From Symsagittifera roscoffensis (taxonomy: Eukaryota; Xenacoelomorpha; Acoela; Convolutidae), in NCBI RefSeq assembly GCF_963678635.1, contig NC_087065.1, positions 43,775,430 to 43,839,429 on the forward strand: a stretch of 64,000 bases of DNA, written 5' to 3'. How positions within the stretch are numbered: position 1 is the first letter of the stretch; each line of letters starts with the position of its first letter. Both the position numbers and the translations under genes were made by a program. Shown here piece after piece: positions 21,347 through 34,584 of this stretch. Under the pieces are notes generated by a model. It did no database searches. It was not told the DNA's origin and saw only the letters and a list, made by a program, of their open reading frames with translations.

Positions 21347-24300
21347 ATGAACTACCAAATGATAACCAAAAAGAATTACGTTTTGATCGTAATGACCTGC
21401 TTTTTATTGCCAACTCGTGATTGTCAATTGATGGACACAGTTGTAAATACTTCTTATGAAGCTCCTTGGACATCGTTAACATTCATTATTCCCATTGCGC
21501 CTATTTATAACAGGTTGTGGTCATACTGCAGACTTCACAGTATTTATTACTGCCTGAATGGATTTGTTTCTGATCATGGAAACAACTATAGTAAATCCTA
21601 TCAATATTTTGGAACCAGCGAAAGGTATGACTATTGCAGAAGCGGTGATCTGAAAATATTTTTATACATCTCACAAATAGTTTTAAATTCTGGTAACAAT
21701 GTATCATTAAGTATGGCATAGAAAACGGAAACTAATTTTTTCTGCCTGATGCTCAAAGGCTCAGGATGCGCATATCGGCAGATTCACAATTTGTCGAGAG
21801 GTGCAAAAAATTTCAATTTTCCGCGCTCCCCGTCAATTGTGCCAATTTTTTTTTGCGCCGCTGACAAATTCTGAAAGACTAAAGAAGTCTTTTCAGTACT
21901 GTTTTGAAACTGTTTTGGAGTTGTTGTAGAAAATTTTGGCGACAAAGATGCCGTTAAAAAAATCTTCAAAGGCGCATTTCCGAAAGGGTAGCAGACGGGG
22001 AATCGTTGGGCTGACAAGGATGTAATTGCGGTCAACTTCCTTCAAATCTTCCTCATAGCGCCTGATCTTTTGCCAACGCATACCGCTTGAAACAATTTTA
22101 AATAAAAAACTATATGTTTATAAAACTTTGAGTTATCTGAAGGCTTGGGGAAAGCGTGGGCTGGCGCAATATTAAGCAGCAAACTCAGGTTAAACTCATA
22201 AACAATAATGTAAAAAAAAACTTTTTTTTGGTCAATTTAATTATTTGATCAAATATCGGTTATCAGCTGTTATAATATCACTAAGCAGAAATCACCTGCA
22301 GAAAAAAAATTATAATTCAGAAAAAATGAAAGCCGTTTATCCAAACTAATTGTCCCGTACTATTCATCAAGCGCACACTGCTGGTTGTTTGCTTAGTAAT
22401 CTAGCCTAAGTTAAAAGTCTCACCTAGATCGTCAAATTTATTGACAAAAGTAATAGTAGAAAAAATAGTTAGAAAAGAGTATGAATTTGTACAATGGATA
22501 TTTAAAAATAATTGTTTTAACAGTTCAAGGAACAACTGTCTTTAGTACCATTAGGTATGGGGTCAATACCACATTTTTACATTTAAACTAACCTTCATTT
22601 GCCTGTAGCCCGTGTCTATATTGCTGATCGATTTGACACCTATTGTTCCTCAGAGTATTGGGTGATCAGTTCTTCGAGATCTGTACTGCTGCTTTTGTTT
22701 TTCCGTAACTTATAAAAATTCTAAGATCATATCTCATTAAATTTATAAAAACTTCTTTCATAGGTTTTCTGTCTCAAATCTGTTCGTATCGTCTTCGGAA
22801 AGTTTTTAGTAGTCTCATATTTGACGTTTTCAATATTAAAAAGCCTTTATTCATTCCGTCCTTGAATTGCAAGTGTTTTTTTCTTTGTTTTTTTTGTTAG
22901 GCTCTAAGAAGACCGATTGCTCATCGCTTTAATGTCTGATTTTCAAGGCAGAACATTTTAACCGGTCAGCTGATATGACAATGCCAAACTGTGCATTCTG
23001 TGCATTGCTAGCAGGTTCCGCAACAAGCAAAATCAGATTTGTCGAGGAATCTGCAACATTGCTACTTTTCTTTGATCTTCTTTGCCGTTTTCGATTCCAC
23101 AAACAAATTATTATTACATTGTACCGCTCAAAATCGCTCCAAAATTAGGTGAATTTGCAAAATCCGCAACTGTTTTTGCGGAATCCGGAACAGTTTATGG
23201 AATTCACAAACAAATAATAAGACAAAGGTATAGTTACATTGAGCTGTTGTGGAATCCGTAACTAAAAACGCAATCTGCAAATTGCAAGCGGAATTCGCGA
23301 ATTAAAAGTGGAATCCGCCATTTGTCTGCGGATTCCACTTTCACTTGCAAATTTCATTTACGTTTTTTGGATTTCACTTGAATTTTGCGGAATCCAGAAC
23401 AACTAGCTATATTTGCTTGTTGCTAAATCCGCAACAAAACAAATGTGCAGACTAGATTTACGTTACAGTTATTTGTACGCGGAACCCACGAAACTTTTGT
23501 AAGTGGAATCCACTTACATTTTGGAACATGTTTAAAGATTTGTCTCTGGAATCCAGAAACATACAGACACAAAATTGTGCGCCTATCCAGTGAACAGTTG
23601 GGCCTCGTATTTGATATTCGACAAGAAGTATACTCTAATCTTAAGTAATCAATTAAAACGATTGTCTGTTATGTCTGAGTAGCATTTGCAATACTACAAC
23701 TATTTTTTGATCAATTAGCTAAATTTGACTTATTTTGGGCAGTTTCTGAGCCGCCTGGCTAACGGTTTTTGACGATATGCAAATTGACAATATTGAAACG
23801 TCCATATGTTTATGGCTGAAGATTGCACCTCGAAAACATTTTCTATGATCATCCCTATCTTCATAGGTTGAAAAATCTATAGAAGCAGTTGTTTCGGTCT
23901 GGAGGTCTGGAGGCAAACCAAACCGCTTCGTTTTCTAGGTATGACAACTATGCCTTCCGACAATTAACACGAGCGAAATTATCAGCCCAGAGAGAATGTG
24001 CAGCACTATTTGAGCCTATTATCAGCCAGCATAACCTATTTGTGTTTCATGATGGCTGTTGCACTTACAGTAATCTAGAAAAAAGAAGACAGATCTAAAC
24101 AATTTGAAGCATTTAGCTCAAAAATAAACAATTCAATTAAGTTAAGTATCCCAATATGCTAAACGAGAGGATTATAACAGGTATTCTTATAACTCCACAA
24201 TAACTTGTCCAAAAAAACTTCAAAACCATTACATTTTTAAGAGTAATATCCAGATAAACGGAGTGGAGCGCCATTTGAAAGAGTGGATCTGCATAAATTA

Positions 24301-24835
24301 TACTTTTTCGAAATGAAAATGCAGAATTGGTATCAGAAATTCTCTAAGATCTATTTGCTATTCATGCTTGTTTTGATCAGATGGTCAATACTGTCACTAT
24401 TTCACGTTCGGGTATTACGAGGCGATGATGACACCGAAAGAATATTACCAAAAATCAACTGATTACTCAGAAGATGGAAAACAACTGAACTATATTATGG
24501 CCTATTACTCGTTGGAATGTGAGGCAAACATAATCATAAAAATTGGATTTGGTACTGGTGAACTTAAACGAGCTCACAATTTTGATGGTTTTGGAGATCA
24601 ACAGCCAGATTTTCCCTACATACTGAAAGTAGGCCATCACTGGACGCCCAAAGTGCACTATGACAACCCTGGGTATTTCATCACATTTCCATGGTTCAAA
24701 AAGAATGTAATATGCCCTGATCAACCCTGGATATGTGGAGGTCCCCGAAAAGGTTTTAAGCTGACACGAATGTGGTGGCGACGAGTCTTTAGAAAGAAAC
24801 CCGATTTTGATTTTCAGCAACACATGGTAATGTGA
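21347..24835 (+). CDS. Secreted cysteine-rich protein, family copy C (3 exons)
   Basis: Exons 21347-21624, 23939-24069 and 24381-24835 join in frame to a 287-residue product. Each intron has GT...AG: donor AAAG/GTATGA with acceptor TTCTAG (2314 bp), and donor TACA/GTAATC with acceptor GATCAG (311 bp). Exon 1 encodes a signal peptide of about 25 residues, sequon NTS (N34) and the pair C61/C69 in the SYCRLHSIYYC block. Exon 2 encodes AQREC and FHDGCC. Exon 3 encodes CHYF, TPKEYY, LKVGHHW and ICPDQPWIC, and the tail WWRRVFRKK. All nine family cysteines are present. ATG 21347 is used; ATG 21359 is an in-frame alternative with a shorter leader. The stretch 21625-21721 that lengthens the exon-1 frame is intron. 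ATTAAA at 24927-24932 and AATAAA at 25651-25656 are candidate poly(A) signals. The splice model is inferred from homology to copies A and D. Confidence 0.85.
22990..23560. repeat. Degenerate GGAATCCGCAA-word array in intron 1 of copy C
   Basis: The words GGAATCCGCAAC, AATCCGCAAC and GCGGAATTCGC, and variants in both orientations, are scattered through about 570 bases. It is not a regular tandem array: spacing varies. Nothing similar with this word is seen elsewhere in the window. Confidence 0.55.
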
Positions 24836-24840
24836 TTTAA

Positions 24841-24917
24841 GCCATGTGAGGGGAGTAGAAAAAGCCGGCTTCAGTTACAAAAATTGTTATTCTATCACCA
24901 GTTATGTTCTTTGAGCT
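24841..24917. repeat. 3'-UTR segment of copy C, repeat 1
   Basis: Starts GCCATGTGAGGGGAGT just after the stop codon of copy C and recurs with several changes at 25571-25647. Confidence 0.75.
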
Positions 24918-25570
24918 GTTTTTATCATTAAATTCATCTTAAAATTTTTTGGTCTCCTTTTGAAGGTGATGCCGTTCAATAATAATAGATCAATTCAAGC
25001 CACGAGCATAAGCCCTTCATCTGTATCTTCTTTTCTCGCCACAAGCATTCAACGGATCATATACGCATCGTAAAAAGAAGTCAAATTGAAAAATACATGT
25101 CACCTGAGATCTTTTTTTCGAACCAATTCGACCAAATTGAACTGTTATATAGGCTGGAATTTTCAGTTTTTCTTTATAACCAAAGACGCAATCGGTGAGA
25201 ATATTCTTACTGGAAATGAAGCTGACTAATCGATTTGAACTGTATCGTTTACTATGTCTAAAACACTTCGTCGGTTGATTTTTTGGATGAGAGAACCAAA
25301 TGTATTTTCCGACCCTTCCCAAAACTTCAAAAGCCCAACTTATTCTCTCCCAAAAACGCTAAATGAACTTCAGGGCCGATTGATCAAAAACAAAACTTGT
25401 GAACTTTACCCATCTAATATGTGAAAAAATTCATCACTCGATTGTATTTGCTGTGATGGAACTAACTCTATTTGGCGCGTTAAAAGAAAACTGCCCGGTG
25501 CATACATCATCTAACGTTACTAAATGATTCATCAAAAAAGGATAACTTTTCAGGAAATTGTGACTGAAGC

Positions 25571-25647
25571 CATGTGAAGGGGAGTGGAAAAAAGCAGGCT
25601 TCAGCTACAAAAATTGTTATTTGATTACCACTTCTGTTTTTTGAGAG
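25571..25647. repeat. 3'-UTR segment of copy C, repeat 2
   Basis: Starts GCCATGTGAAGGGGAGTGG and includes CTACAAAAATTGTTAT, matching 24841-24917. The intervening 650 bases are not repeated and carry no gene. Confidence 0.75.
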
Positions 25648-25684
25648 TACAATAAATCAACAATGGACTTAGGAAACATTTAAA

Positions 25685-26360
25685 CAGGGACAACTCTACG
25701 ATTATTTCGAGGGGAACGGATTTTCAAAAAGTTTTCGAAAATTCTTTCGATCCCCGGGTCGAGTTGTTGCGACCATTGCGACTCAAAATAAGTATGTTGC
25801 GACCATTGCGACCCAAGTCATGTATGTTGCGACCATTTCGGTTCAGAATGGGCATGTTGCGACTTTGCGCAACCTAAATATTTGCGCGACTTTGCCCGAC
25901 CAAAAAAAAATATATTTTGCGACTTTACGGAATTCAAAAACAATATTTTGCAGTTTTTGCGCGATCAGAGCAGTTTGTGTGATTTTGCGCGACCCGGGTC
26001 GGGGTTGGCAACTGATGTTTCGACCGACTCAACCCAGGCTTGATATATTTCGACCGACCCGACACAAGGTGTCTATGTTTTGACTATGTTTGACCGACGA
26101 AAAATATTTCGAACAAGTTTGACCGAAGAAACACACTTCGATTGAGTTCGAACGAGACCGAGAAGTTTTCCCGACTGCGAGGCTTTCTCGGCTTTTTTAG
26201 GCTTACCAAATTGATTTTTCGAGCACTCCCAGAATACTGAAAAGACACTATTTTGACCAAAAAGTTTGTGCCGCAGGCGAATTTTTGAAAAAAAAACAAG
26301 AGACCAAAAAATTGCGTTTTTTAGCGCGCGTCTCTCCACCCCCCCCCCCCTAAATCCGCC
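25685..26360. repeat. Composite repeat: TTGCGAC words, GTCGACC words and a C-run
   Basis: From about 25765 the word ATGTTGCGACCATTGCGACC and variants repeat; from about 25990 the theme shifts to TTTCGACCGACCC; then comes a unit with TTTTTTAGGCTTACCAAATTGA that ends in a run of 12 C (26339-26350) and TAAATCCGCCCC. Sequences of the same kinds occur at 33.69-33.87 kb and in the first intron of copy D (34.88-35.78 kb), so these modules travel together. Confidence 0.6.
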
Positions 26361-27743
26361 CCTGCATTTGAATGTTCCAGTTTTATCCGATATTTGGTCT
26401 GTGGTGCAGTTGTTTCATATTTTTTTCTAGTCATCTTCAGCTATTCCATGAAGCTGTCCAAGAGTCAACTGAAATGACCAAAATTTATAATATTACGCTT
26501 CGCTCGTATCAAAACGTCTGTTATTTACACCTAATACTCAAATAATATGTCAGGAAAGGTCAAGAATTTTTCATCTTTGCTACAATTTGAGAACGAAAAT
26601 AATAAGGCATCAATTGAGGAAGTTTTAGTGAAAAAATATAAAAAACAAAAAAAAAGGTTTGATCTCTTCTAAAATAGAAAGATCACATTTCGATGAGTAT
26701 ATCACACAGCTCGGTAAAACTGGACGTTATTTTAATTGTGGTATCTGTATTTTTATGCAAAATTACAACAAAACATGCACATATTTTTTTTTCAGCCAAT
26801 GTTGTCGCCCGAGCCCATGGTTGATCTAATTGAGCTACACTGTTAGAAAAAAAGTTTTTCTTATCAATAAGCATGACGAATAATGAATAAAAAGCCGAAA
26901 CAAATATAAGCTATTGTTGTGCAATTAGCGAACAGCGTTGCACCCAAGATTCTTTTTAAGATAAAAAAATTAATTGGAACATTTTGTATTTTTTCAGGGG
27001 TTGCTTGATACATGGCTTCAGTAAAAAATGAATAACTTCACAAATGTTGAGTAGATCAGCACCAGTGGTGCAACATTTGTTCAAAAATAGCTTTTGATGA
27101 TTTTTCAACAACATTTGAACATTCGTCGAACGATGGAACAATCGGTATTACATTGGATTTTTTGATTGAGCAAACAATATTTGAAAATCCGTATTCAAAA
27201 GAAACATTTCTAGTTATCATGCAGAATACTTTGCATGTTACGCGATCTCCAGGGTGCGTTGCCCTCTTCTTGCTAACAAAGTTTCAAGCACTGCTGAAAA
27301 CAATTTTAGACGGGGTAATCGAGAATGGCATACAGTAAATTTCCCTCGCCAAAGTAGTGAGTCTTGGATACTTAGTGTAAGCAACTCATACACGCAGATC
27401 ACCTTCGAAGGTTTTTCGAGTTTTTGGTTCCACTACATTCAACACCATTTGGTTCACCACTAATGACCACTCTAAGTTTTGCGGAAATATATTCGGAAAA
27501 AATTAAAGTATCATTTTTTTATAACGTTTTTGTTTTTGCTTTATGGTTAGAACCTGTGAAAAAACTCTTTTTGTTGAGATTATTGAGATTATGATATACG
27601 CTAAAAATGAGTAAATTGAACTTCCATTATAAAAACCATTCAAACTGCTTTTGTTTTGCAATATACGTTGAAAAAATATATGCCCAAAGTTTTAAATTTT
27701 ATTACAAATGATTCGACGATTTTTAGTGTGGCATAAATAGAAA
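26361..27743. other. Intergenic stretch with a tRNA-like fragment
   Basis: No gene is supported; ORFs 27153-27338 and 27254-27463 have no domain. At 26803-26850 the minus strand reads GTGTAGCTCAATTAGATCAA, a good A-box/D-arm match, but no B box follows, so it is at most a SINE remnant. Confidence 0.45.
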
Positions 27744-28206
27744 CAAAACTGCTCGTATCAGGGCAAAGCCTTATATGGTCTACTGTCTTTCAAGTTCTAT
27801 GAAGCAGTGTTCGCCTTAAAAATATAAATTTTTCAAAAAAAAGAAAAAAATTACAATAATTTTTAGTAATGTATAAAGTATGACAAATAGCATCTTTCAA
27901 CCAATTGGGGATCGATTTATATGAGGGATTAAATCAGTGCTTACGCGTTAATAGCGCGAAGCTTAACGCATGTTTATTTACCCGAATTGGCCGTATTGGC
28001 AAAATGTGAACCCTAATAACTTCATGAAAAATGATCACAGGTGAAAAAATATCTTTTCAAATTTGATTTTGAAACAACAATTATCTTTCAACTGATATAA
28101 AAAATTCTGTCAAAAGTTTTCAGTTACAACGTCGAAATTTTTCTGAAGAAAAAAAACTACCCCGAGCACAAGTATTTGGTTACTTTCGTTGCAAAAGTAG
28201 GAACAA
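27744..28206 (+). mobile_element. Hairpin-ended element, diverged forward copy
   Basis: Starts AACAAAACTGCTCGTATCAG and ends TACTTTCGTTGCAAAAGTAG. The terminal hairpins and the inner GCGTTAATAGCGCGAAG stretch are recognisable but decayed. Confidence 0.75.
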
Positions 28207-29448
28207 ATAGCTTCCACAAACTATCGAAACAACTCTAATTTTGACATAATGTTTGATGGCATTTGTTATCACTTATCTTGCGAATTATTCATCGTATCCT
28301 CGCTCTTAGCTCGAGATTGTACTGAGAAACAAAATTTCAGACAACTTTTTGTGATACCTCTAGACAAAAACTCGTCGTTGTTATGTTTTTTATCGTCGTT
28401 TTGATGTTAAGTCTAGACTTCAGGGTACTTTGATTCTAACTTGCCATTCTAAATTCTATCGAAAACTGTATTGAAATGGTAACGATTATCCACTTAAAGT
28501 CGAATTGACTGTTACGTTCTGGTTTAGATAATTCCACCTATTAGCAACGTACTTCTGGATACAAATGAGAAATGCAGATCATTATCGATATTAGGATGCC
28601 CAAAATAAACTCTTATTGCATGGCCCAGTCAGTAAAAAAACAGCATTGGGGATAAACTCCCTCTCGTAGAGATCATCGTATGACCCAAAAGTCACTTGTT
28701 AAGAAGAAGCACTACGTTAAGAAAAAAAGGCAGCCACAAATAAAGAGTAATCAACCTAATAATATGACAGCAAGTGAACTCTGAAACAATAGTGCTACTC
28801 GAACGCCTAGTTGAGGAACCGAAACACCCTCACCCACTTCAGCGACCAATACGAGAACGGAAAATCAGGAACGGCGCCCTCTCATGACAAGATGGGAGAA
28901 CCATTGTGAAAACAACTGATGTCAATTTGGATAGTTCTGAAAAACACTCCCTGAGACTTCAGGATATACAAATGCAGTTTCACATATTCTTCAACTGCTC
29001 TCTGGGGAAGAAGGAAGAAGGAAGTTAAAAAGCAAGCAAGCAAACGTCGTACGCAATCCTGTATTAAGTTCTAATAAATATCTACTCCGTTATCACAAAA
29101 ACATGTAACAATAATAGACAATGAATTAAGTGAATCATATCATGCCAATTGACATATTTTGGCCCAAGTTTTCCGATAAAAGACATCGGTTGATCGATAT
29201 CTTAAAGACATCTTTGCAATGATTACCACGAACTTTCCACGAAATTCTGATGATTACCTGATGGTTCCACGAAATGATTACCACGAAATTCTGTTTTTAA
29301 TGAAAAACACTTAAGGAGACATTAGATCATGCGGACTGTTCTTTCTATGCAATAAATTGCCTAAAGGCACTGAAGAACATTTCGAAATGTTTAATTGATT
29401 TATTGTTCTCAAAACCTTTCAAATGTATTAGATACTGCTTCCAAAGAT
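28207..29448. other. Intergenic stretch; part is coding-like but unassigned
   Basis: The part 28600-29030 is richer in G+C and purines than its surroundings and translates into short charged, Pro/Arg-rich pieces broken by stops (such as RPIRERKIRNG), as seen at the end of some retroelement pol genes. I cannot assign it. At 29225-29300 the word ATTACCACGAA repeats a few times. Confidence 0.3.
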
Positions 29449-29972
29449 AACAAGACTGCTCGTATCAGGGCGAAGCTCTGAATGTTCCGACTGCCTTTTA
29501 AGGTTTATGGAGCAGTAATAACATTAGGAAAATAGATGTAATAAAAAAATGATTTTTTTTCTTAAATTTGAATTTTTTTAAAATGAAAATCATCTCTCCA
29601 CACGCCATATAAAGTACAAAAGGATAGATTTCGCTCCTTGTAACAAATCAAGTATGGCAAACAAGCTTCTTTCAACTGATTTGGTACAATTTCTAAGACG
29701 GATTAACTCTCCACTTACGCGTTAATAGCGCAAAATAGATCGCGCGTTAGTTGAACCAAATCGGCCAATATGGCAATCTTTAAACCCCCGTAACTTTACG
29801 AAAAATTATCACAGGTGAAATATCTTTTCAAATTTGAGCTCAGGCCAATAATACCTTTCGAATGATACAAAAAAAATTCCGTCAAAAATGGCTAGTTAAA
29901 AAGTCGAAATACGTCAGAAAAAAACCAACCCCAAGCACAATTATTCCTTTACTTTCGTATCGAAAGTCGGAA
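29449..29972 (+). mobile_element. Hairpin-ended element, forward copy
   Basis: Near full-length: starts ATAACAAGACTGCTCGTATC, carries the TCAGGGCGAAGCTCTGA hairpin with one change, and ends TTTCGTATCGAAAGTCGG. Confidence 0.85.
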
Positions 29973-30670
29973 AAAAAATTGGTAAAAAACTTTAGTATGT
30001 GCAAGAATTTTTAATTCTATGCAATGTTATTAGCAAAACTGTTCTAAATTGCCCTTTCATGGGATTTTGTCTCATTTATTATTGCAATTATAAAATCAGC
30101 CGGATAATGAAGAACTTTAAATTGCTCCCCCGCGACGATTTTCACAAAAAAAAAGTTTTTCAATTAGTTCAATTCAGTGAGACTGTGGAAAAATGCGTGT
30201 CGTAAAATTTCACATATTTTTTGAAAATCGTTTTAAAGACTTTTTAAACAAAAATTTGTGCTTATTTGGCAACTATGAAGCTTTTTTGGTCATCCAGAAC
30301 AGATATTCGGATGAAAAATGCTTATGACATATCTTTCATATCAAAGTACGATCAAACTAGTATTTAGAATTTTTTTAAATATGTTTGTTAGAAAATTTTA
30401 AATAATCTGCACAAATCACGACATGACAAAAAAAAGATTTACCGTGATGTGTCAAGTGCGTATTGACTATCGTGAGATCATTTTTTTCTCAAAATTAGCC
30501 CGTTCTTATGTGCCCTACTTGGGATCTCATTTATTGTGTTGTGAACAATGGTTTTCTGTTTTTTTTTCATGCGACTGTATCTCTTTTTCCGATCCCTTGT
30601 ACGGCTTTTCACAGCGCCAATTTGAACAGAAGTAACATTAAATTTAACCACATTACTTTGATTTTAGCTT
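29973..30670. other. Intergenic stretch, nothing recognised
   Basis: Short AT-rich ORFs only (29999-30205, 30423-30635), without domains or paralogues in the window. Confidence 0.5.
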
Positions 30671-30932
30671 CACAGGGAAAGTAGAAAAAAGGAGTATAAG
30701 AAAAGTTAACAATAATCACTTCAAAACTAACTTAACTGCGAAAAAAGAGTTAAATGAAAATTTTGGCACGAAAAAAATTGCGGTTTTCTCTAATCTATTT
30801 ATAAAAAGAGTAGGAAAACCGCAATTTTTTGTGCCGAAAGTTCCATTTAATCATTTTTTTTTTCACCATTTACTTAATTTTGAAGTGATCTTTGTTAATT
30901 TTTCTTAAATTCCTTCTTTTACTTTCTCTGTG
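30671..30932. mobile_element. Hairpin (MITE-like) element
   Basis: Arms of about 120 bp are inverted around a short AT-rich loop near 30800. The left arm runs from CACAGGGAAAGTAGAAAA to GGCACGAAAAAAATTGCGG; the right arm from CCGCAATTTTTTGTGCC to TTACTTTCTCTGTG. No clear target duplication and no protein. Confidence 0.75.
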
Positions 30933-31067
30933 ATGGCGCGCTGGCTTTCAGACTTTCACCTAGCTTTGAAAAATTTTTGATTGTTTTAAAAAGCTAAACT
31001 ATTGCTCACGTGACTTTTTTGTTTTGCGCTAGCAACACTACCAGAACATGCTTAGTGAAATCGCAAG

Positions 31068-31230
31068 CTATCTTGTAAGATCTTGCAAGAATCTTAACAG
31101 AAATTACAAGATAGCTTGATCGGAAATCTGATGATGTATCCTGTAAGATCTTGCAAGATAGCCGCCACACAAAAGATCTTACAAGATAGGTCATTTCTGC
31201 AAGAACCTTAAAAGATCTTACAAGATTGGT
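31068..31230. repeat. Cluster of TCTTGTAAGATCTTGCAAGA-type palindromes
   Basis: The near-palindrome ATCTTGTAAGATCTTGCAAG and its inverted form AAAGATCTTACAAGAT occur about six times in 160 bases. The ORF 31006-31242 is a translation of this cluster. Confidence 0.6.
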
Positions 31231-31239
31231 CGTCTTCGT

Positions 31240-33687
31240 CAACTATGAATTTCCAGATCTTTGAATTTCCAGCCTATTAAAGCAACTTTGAATGAAAATC
31301 ATTCTTTGATTAGGTCATCCCTGACGACGTGAAGCAGTAACTTCATAGCTGGATACCCCCAAGAAACCTTTTATTTTGTCCTGCAGGTAACCCGTAAGGG
31401 CTCTGCCAGATATTTTTTGTAAGCGGCTGTGCAATTCACTCCAAAATGTTTTTGCTACCTCAGCAAACTCTTCTCAATTCTAAGCTACATAAAATATTTT
31501 TTGTATTGCTTCCCTTAAAATTATTCAATTGAATAATCTTAACGTTAGGCATAATGTTCCACGATCTATTCCAACTTCGTCTAGGCTCGGAATTTGACTT
31601 GTGTTTATTTTCGAAGTTGAAGCAAATCGTTTTCAGTTCCTGCCGCGTGTTCAGCGCAAAGCAAATTTTGGTGGAAATCGACGACGTTATAAAACGTAAA
31701 AAAAAATTCTTTTCCCTTGGAATGAAGTTTTACATTTGCATCGGAGTTTGAAGCTTTTTGTTCGGACCATTGAAAATGAGGAGGAACTTTGTATTCGGGT
31801 GTATTTTAGTTTTTTTTTCACGCAAAATCATGTACCACAATTAATCTTATTAGTGCCCTTAGTGTCGAGAAAAAGTGGTATAATTTTTTTGGTGATTCGA
31901 GCTAATAAGGTGACCGTGGGAATCAAAATCTTGAAAATTCAAAAAATTCTGCAAAAAAAAATTGAAAAATTTTTGAAATTTTTCCAAAATAGTTTTCGTT
32001 TTTCCATTCATTGTTCTTCAAAAACTGTTTTCCAATTGAACTTTTTTACTATGACTCTCAAATATGCCCAAGTTCTTTTTCTATTTAGATCTTTTTATCA
32101 CAACATGCAGAGAAAAACGACACCAATTTGAAACAAAAACTCTGTATTTTTTATAGGACTGTGGTCGGAACATTCTGTGCTACTTGCACAGTAACCGGCT
32201 ATCCTTGCAATTGAATGGAGTTGTGTATTAATTGAATTTCAATTGAAATTGTTTGATTAAAAGTTAAGGCCATTCCATGCAATTATAAGATTCCTTGTCG
32301 ATATAAGACTTACTCATGAAAGCTTGTATTAATTAGATGATTATAGTTTCAGCAGAGAGACAAGTTTGTTATTTTACATACATGAAACTCATACCTGAAG
32401 CTCTTTGCTTTGTGATGTGAGAACAACTTCTTGTTCCCAAATCGATCTCCAAAACATGAAAATGTAAGTCAATTGTTTTTTTTTCTACCTCATATAAATC
32501 TCGCTATCAAAAACCTTGCGGGAACGATTTCTCAAAATAATTATGATGACCTTGCATTTCGACGATTTTTGAAAGTTTTTCACAGTTTTTCAACAGTAAT
32601 TTCTCGCGATAATTTGGGATTAACTTTCCGATTTTGCGAAGAATGTTTTTTATCGATAGCTTTTTTTACTATCTTTGATATAATTTCCAGTCATGTTTTT
32701 ATATTAGCTCACCGCAAGTTTGAGCATAAATATGGTTTGTTAAGTTTCATAAGATTTGATCTCGAAGTTGTGTTTTATTGTTCCGAAAACTTTAGAAGAG
32801 TTGGAAAAAACTTTTGGTTCCAGTCGAATTTTTCCAGCCAGTTGAAAACTTATAGGGGCTATTAAAACCTTTTTTTTGGTAGTGGTTCAGATTCCAAAGA
32901 AAAGCGGATTTTTCTGTTTTTGAGACTAATGTAGATAAGGATTAATGAAAGGCTTGCCTCCTACAAAAGTTTTGATTCTGGCGACTAAAAATATACTTAA
33001 TTTTTCATCTATATACTTTTTTCTTACTGTTTTTTTAAATCTAATTTAGTCGCTTTTGACAAAAAAAATCAACCTGAAGTTAAAAAAAAAAATTAAGAAA
33101 GCGACAATTTTTTCCGATGATGTTTCAACTTCTTACTTTATATTTGAGTTAAATTTCTTGAATCAGTTGCTCGGAACTTTGCACAGAGGCCGGCTATCCT
33201 TGATAATAATTGCAGCAATTAATTCTTTGACTATTGGTTTTAGTTTGTCTCAAGACCATAAGGCCACCCCCTCCTCGCTTTCTCAGATGTTGTTAAGTCT
33301 CTGTCACGTCTGAATGCAGATAACGAAGTGCTTAAATAAGAGTTTTTAATAAGTAGAAGATAAATCAGAGAGGTAAAAATGTGTAGCTCGAGGAGGTAAT
33401 AATATGTAACCCAATTTTCTGTAAACCCATTTTTCTTATGGTTTGTTTTGTGGTATAAGTTAGCATGAATAGTTTTTTGATCGGCTCATTGACGCACAAG
33501 CTCCGAGGAAAAAGTGCTAGGAACTTTAAAAAGTATTTTGACATTTTTTGCATGTCGATAAAAGCTCCGAGTTGATACTTTTGATCCTGGTTTAATATAA
33601 ATGTCAACTTAGTTTGCGTTGTGCTGCTTTACTGATAAACTCTTACTTTAATTCTTGAATTACTATTTAAAAAGACTTTTAAAAAAA
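31240..33687. other. Intergenic stretch with unassigned ORF pieces
   Basis: Several + strand frames of 65-144 residues follow each other (31554-31751, 31736-32131, 32431-32865, 33056-33313). They are Phe/Lys-rich as expected of AT-rich DNA, and I recognise no domain. A short motif, GG(C)CGGCTATCCTTG preceded by TTGCACAG, occurs at 32180-32210 and 33176-33203, which suggests a duplicated but degraded sequence. Not called as a gene. Confidence 0.35.
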
Positions 33688-33870
33688 TGAACTTTTTGTC
33701 GGTTTTTTAGGTCGACCAAATTGACATTCTGAGCTGTCTAAGAACCCTAAACAGCAGAAATTTTTTGATACAATAGGTTAAAATGACGTTTTGACCACTT
33801 TTTAAAAAATTTACAAAAAAAATTGCGTTTTTTCGCCGCACGTACCCCCCTCAAAATTTCCAATGGTTTC
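33688..33870. repeat. TTTTTTAGGTCGACCAAATTGA repeat unit
   Basis: Matches the units near 26190-26350 and 35150-35200: a GTCGACCAAATTGA core, then an A-rich part, GCGTTTTTTCGCC and a short C-run. Confidence 0.55.
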
Positions 33871-34584
33871 CTTATACCGAAGGGACCCTTAAGAAAAGTC
33901 TGGCAACCAGAATTGAGGAGGGGGAAGCGGTCGCATCCCTGTCCCTTCTCGGCACGAAACTGAGGCCCTGCATGAAGAACCAGTTAAGATCAATAATAAA
34001 ATAAAATGTTATTCACTGTTATTCAATTCACATCTCGTTTAGCAATTACGTTTTATATCAAATTTCAAAAACCAGATTGTGCAAAAACTATTTAAAGCTT
34101 GTTCAGCTTAAAAATAAAAGCCGGCGAAGCTTAGGTTTTTTGAATATTCGCCCCTGCCGTCTAAAAAATCCGACACTAGATTCACCCCGTGGACCTGTCA
34201 CTATACACATATTGGTCTGACGTCTGGTTTTACGGCTATATTCTTTAGGTTTTTTTTCTGTAAAATTCTGAAAGATATGTAGTAAAACTTGTCGCAAATT
34301 AGGTGATATTGGGCGCTGCATGCTCATGCCATGTCTTTGTTTTCCATTTTTATTCTTTTATAAAAAAAATATTATTAACAGCTTGGGACTTGAAGAAGTT
34401 TCACTAGTATTTAAGATCAAGATTTTGTTGTTTGATACAAATGCCATGATTTATGATGCATTATGTTCAAATTTAAACCTATCCAGTTAATTGTTCACTT
34501 GTTTTTGTTTGTTCTAGATTGTTTAATTAATACACTTGGAGAATCGATTGTTTTTTACCATTTGCTCTTTTGCTCGATCGCTTA
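33871..34584. other. Upstream flank of copy D
   Basis: No gene is seen. The minus-strand ORF 34103-34327 has no recognisable domain. The promoter of copy D should lie here, but I cannot point to a convincing TATA or initiator element. Confidence 0.4.

Noticed and set aside
21625-21721. Extension of the exon-1 frame of copy C as a separate 124-residue protein
   Set aside because: Homology to the other copies ends exactly at a GT donor, and the rest of the protein is found downstream in frame.
26803-26850. tRNA gene with a good D-arm match
   Set aside because: No B box or T arm follows.
31554-33313. A host gene made of the consecutive + strand ORFs
   Set aside because: There is no domain, no paralogue and no convincing splice structure, and composition follows the AT-rich background.
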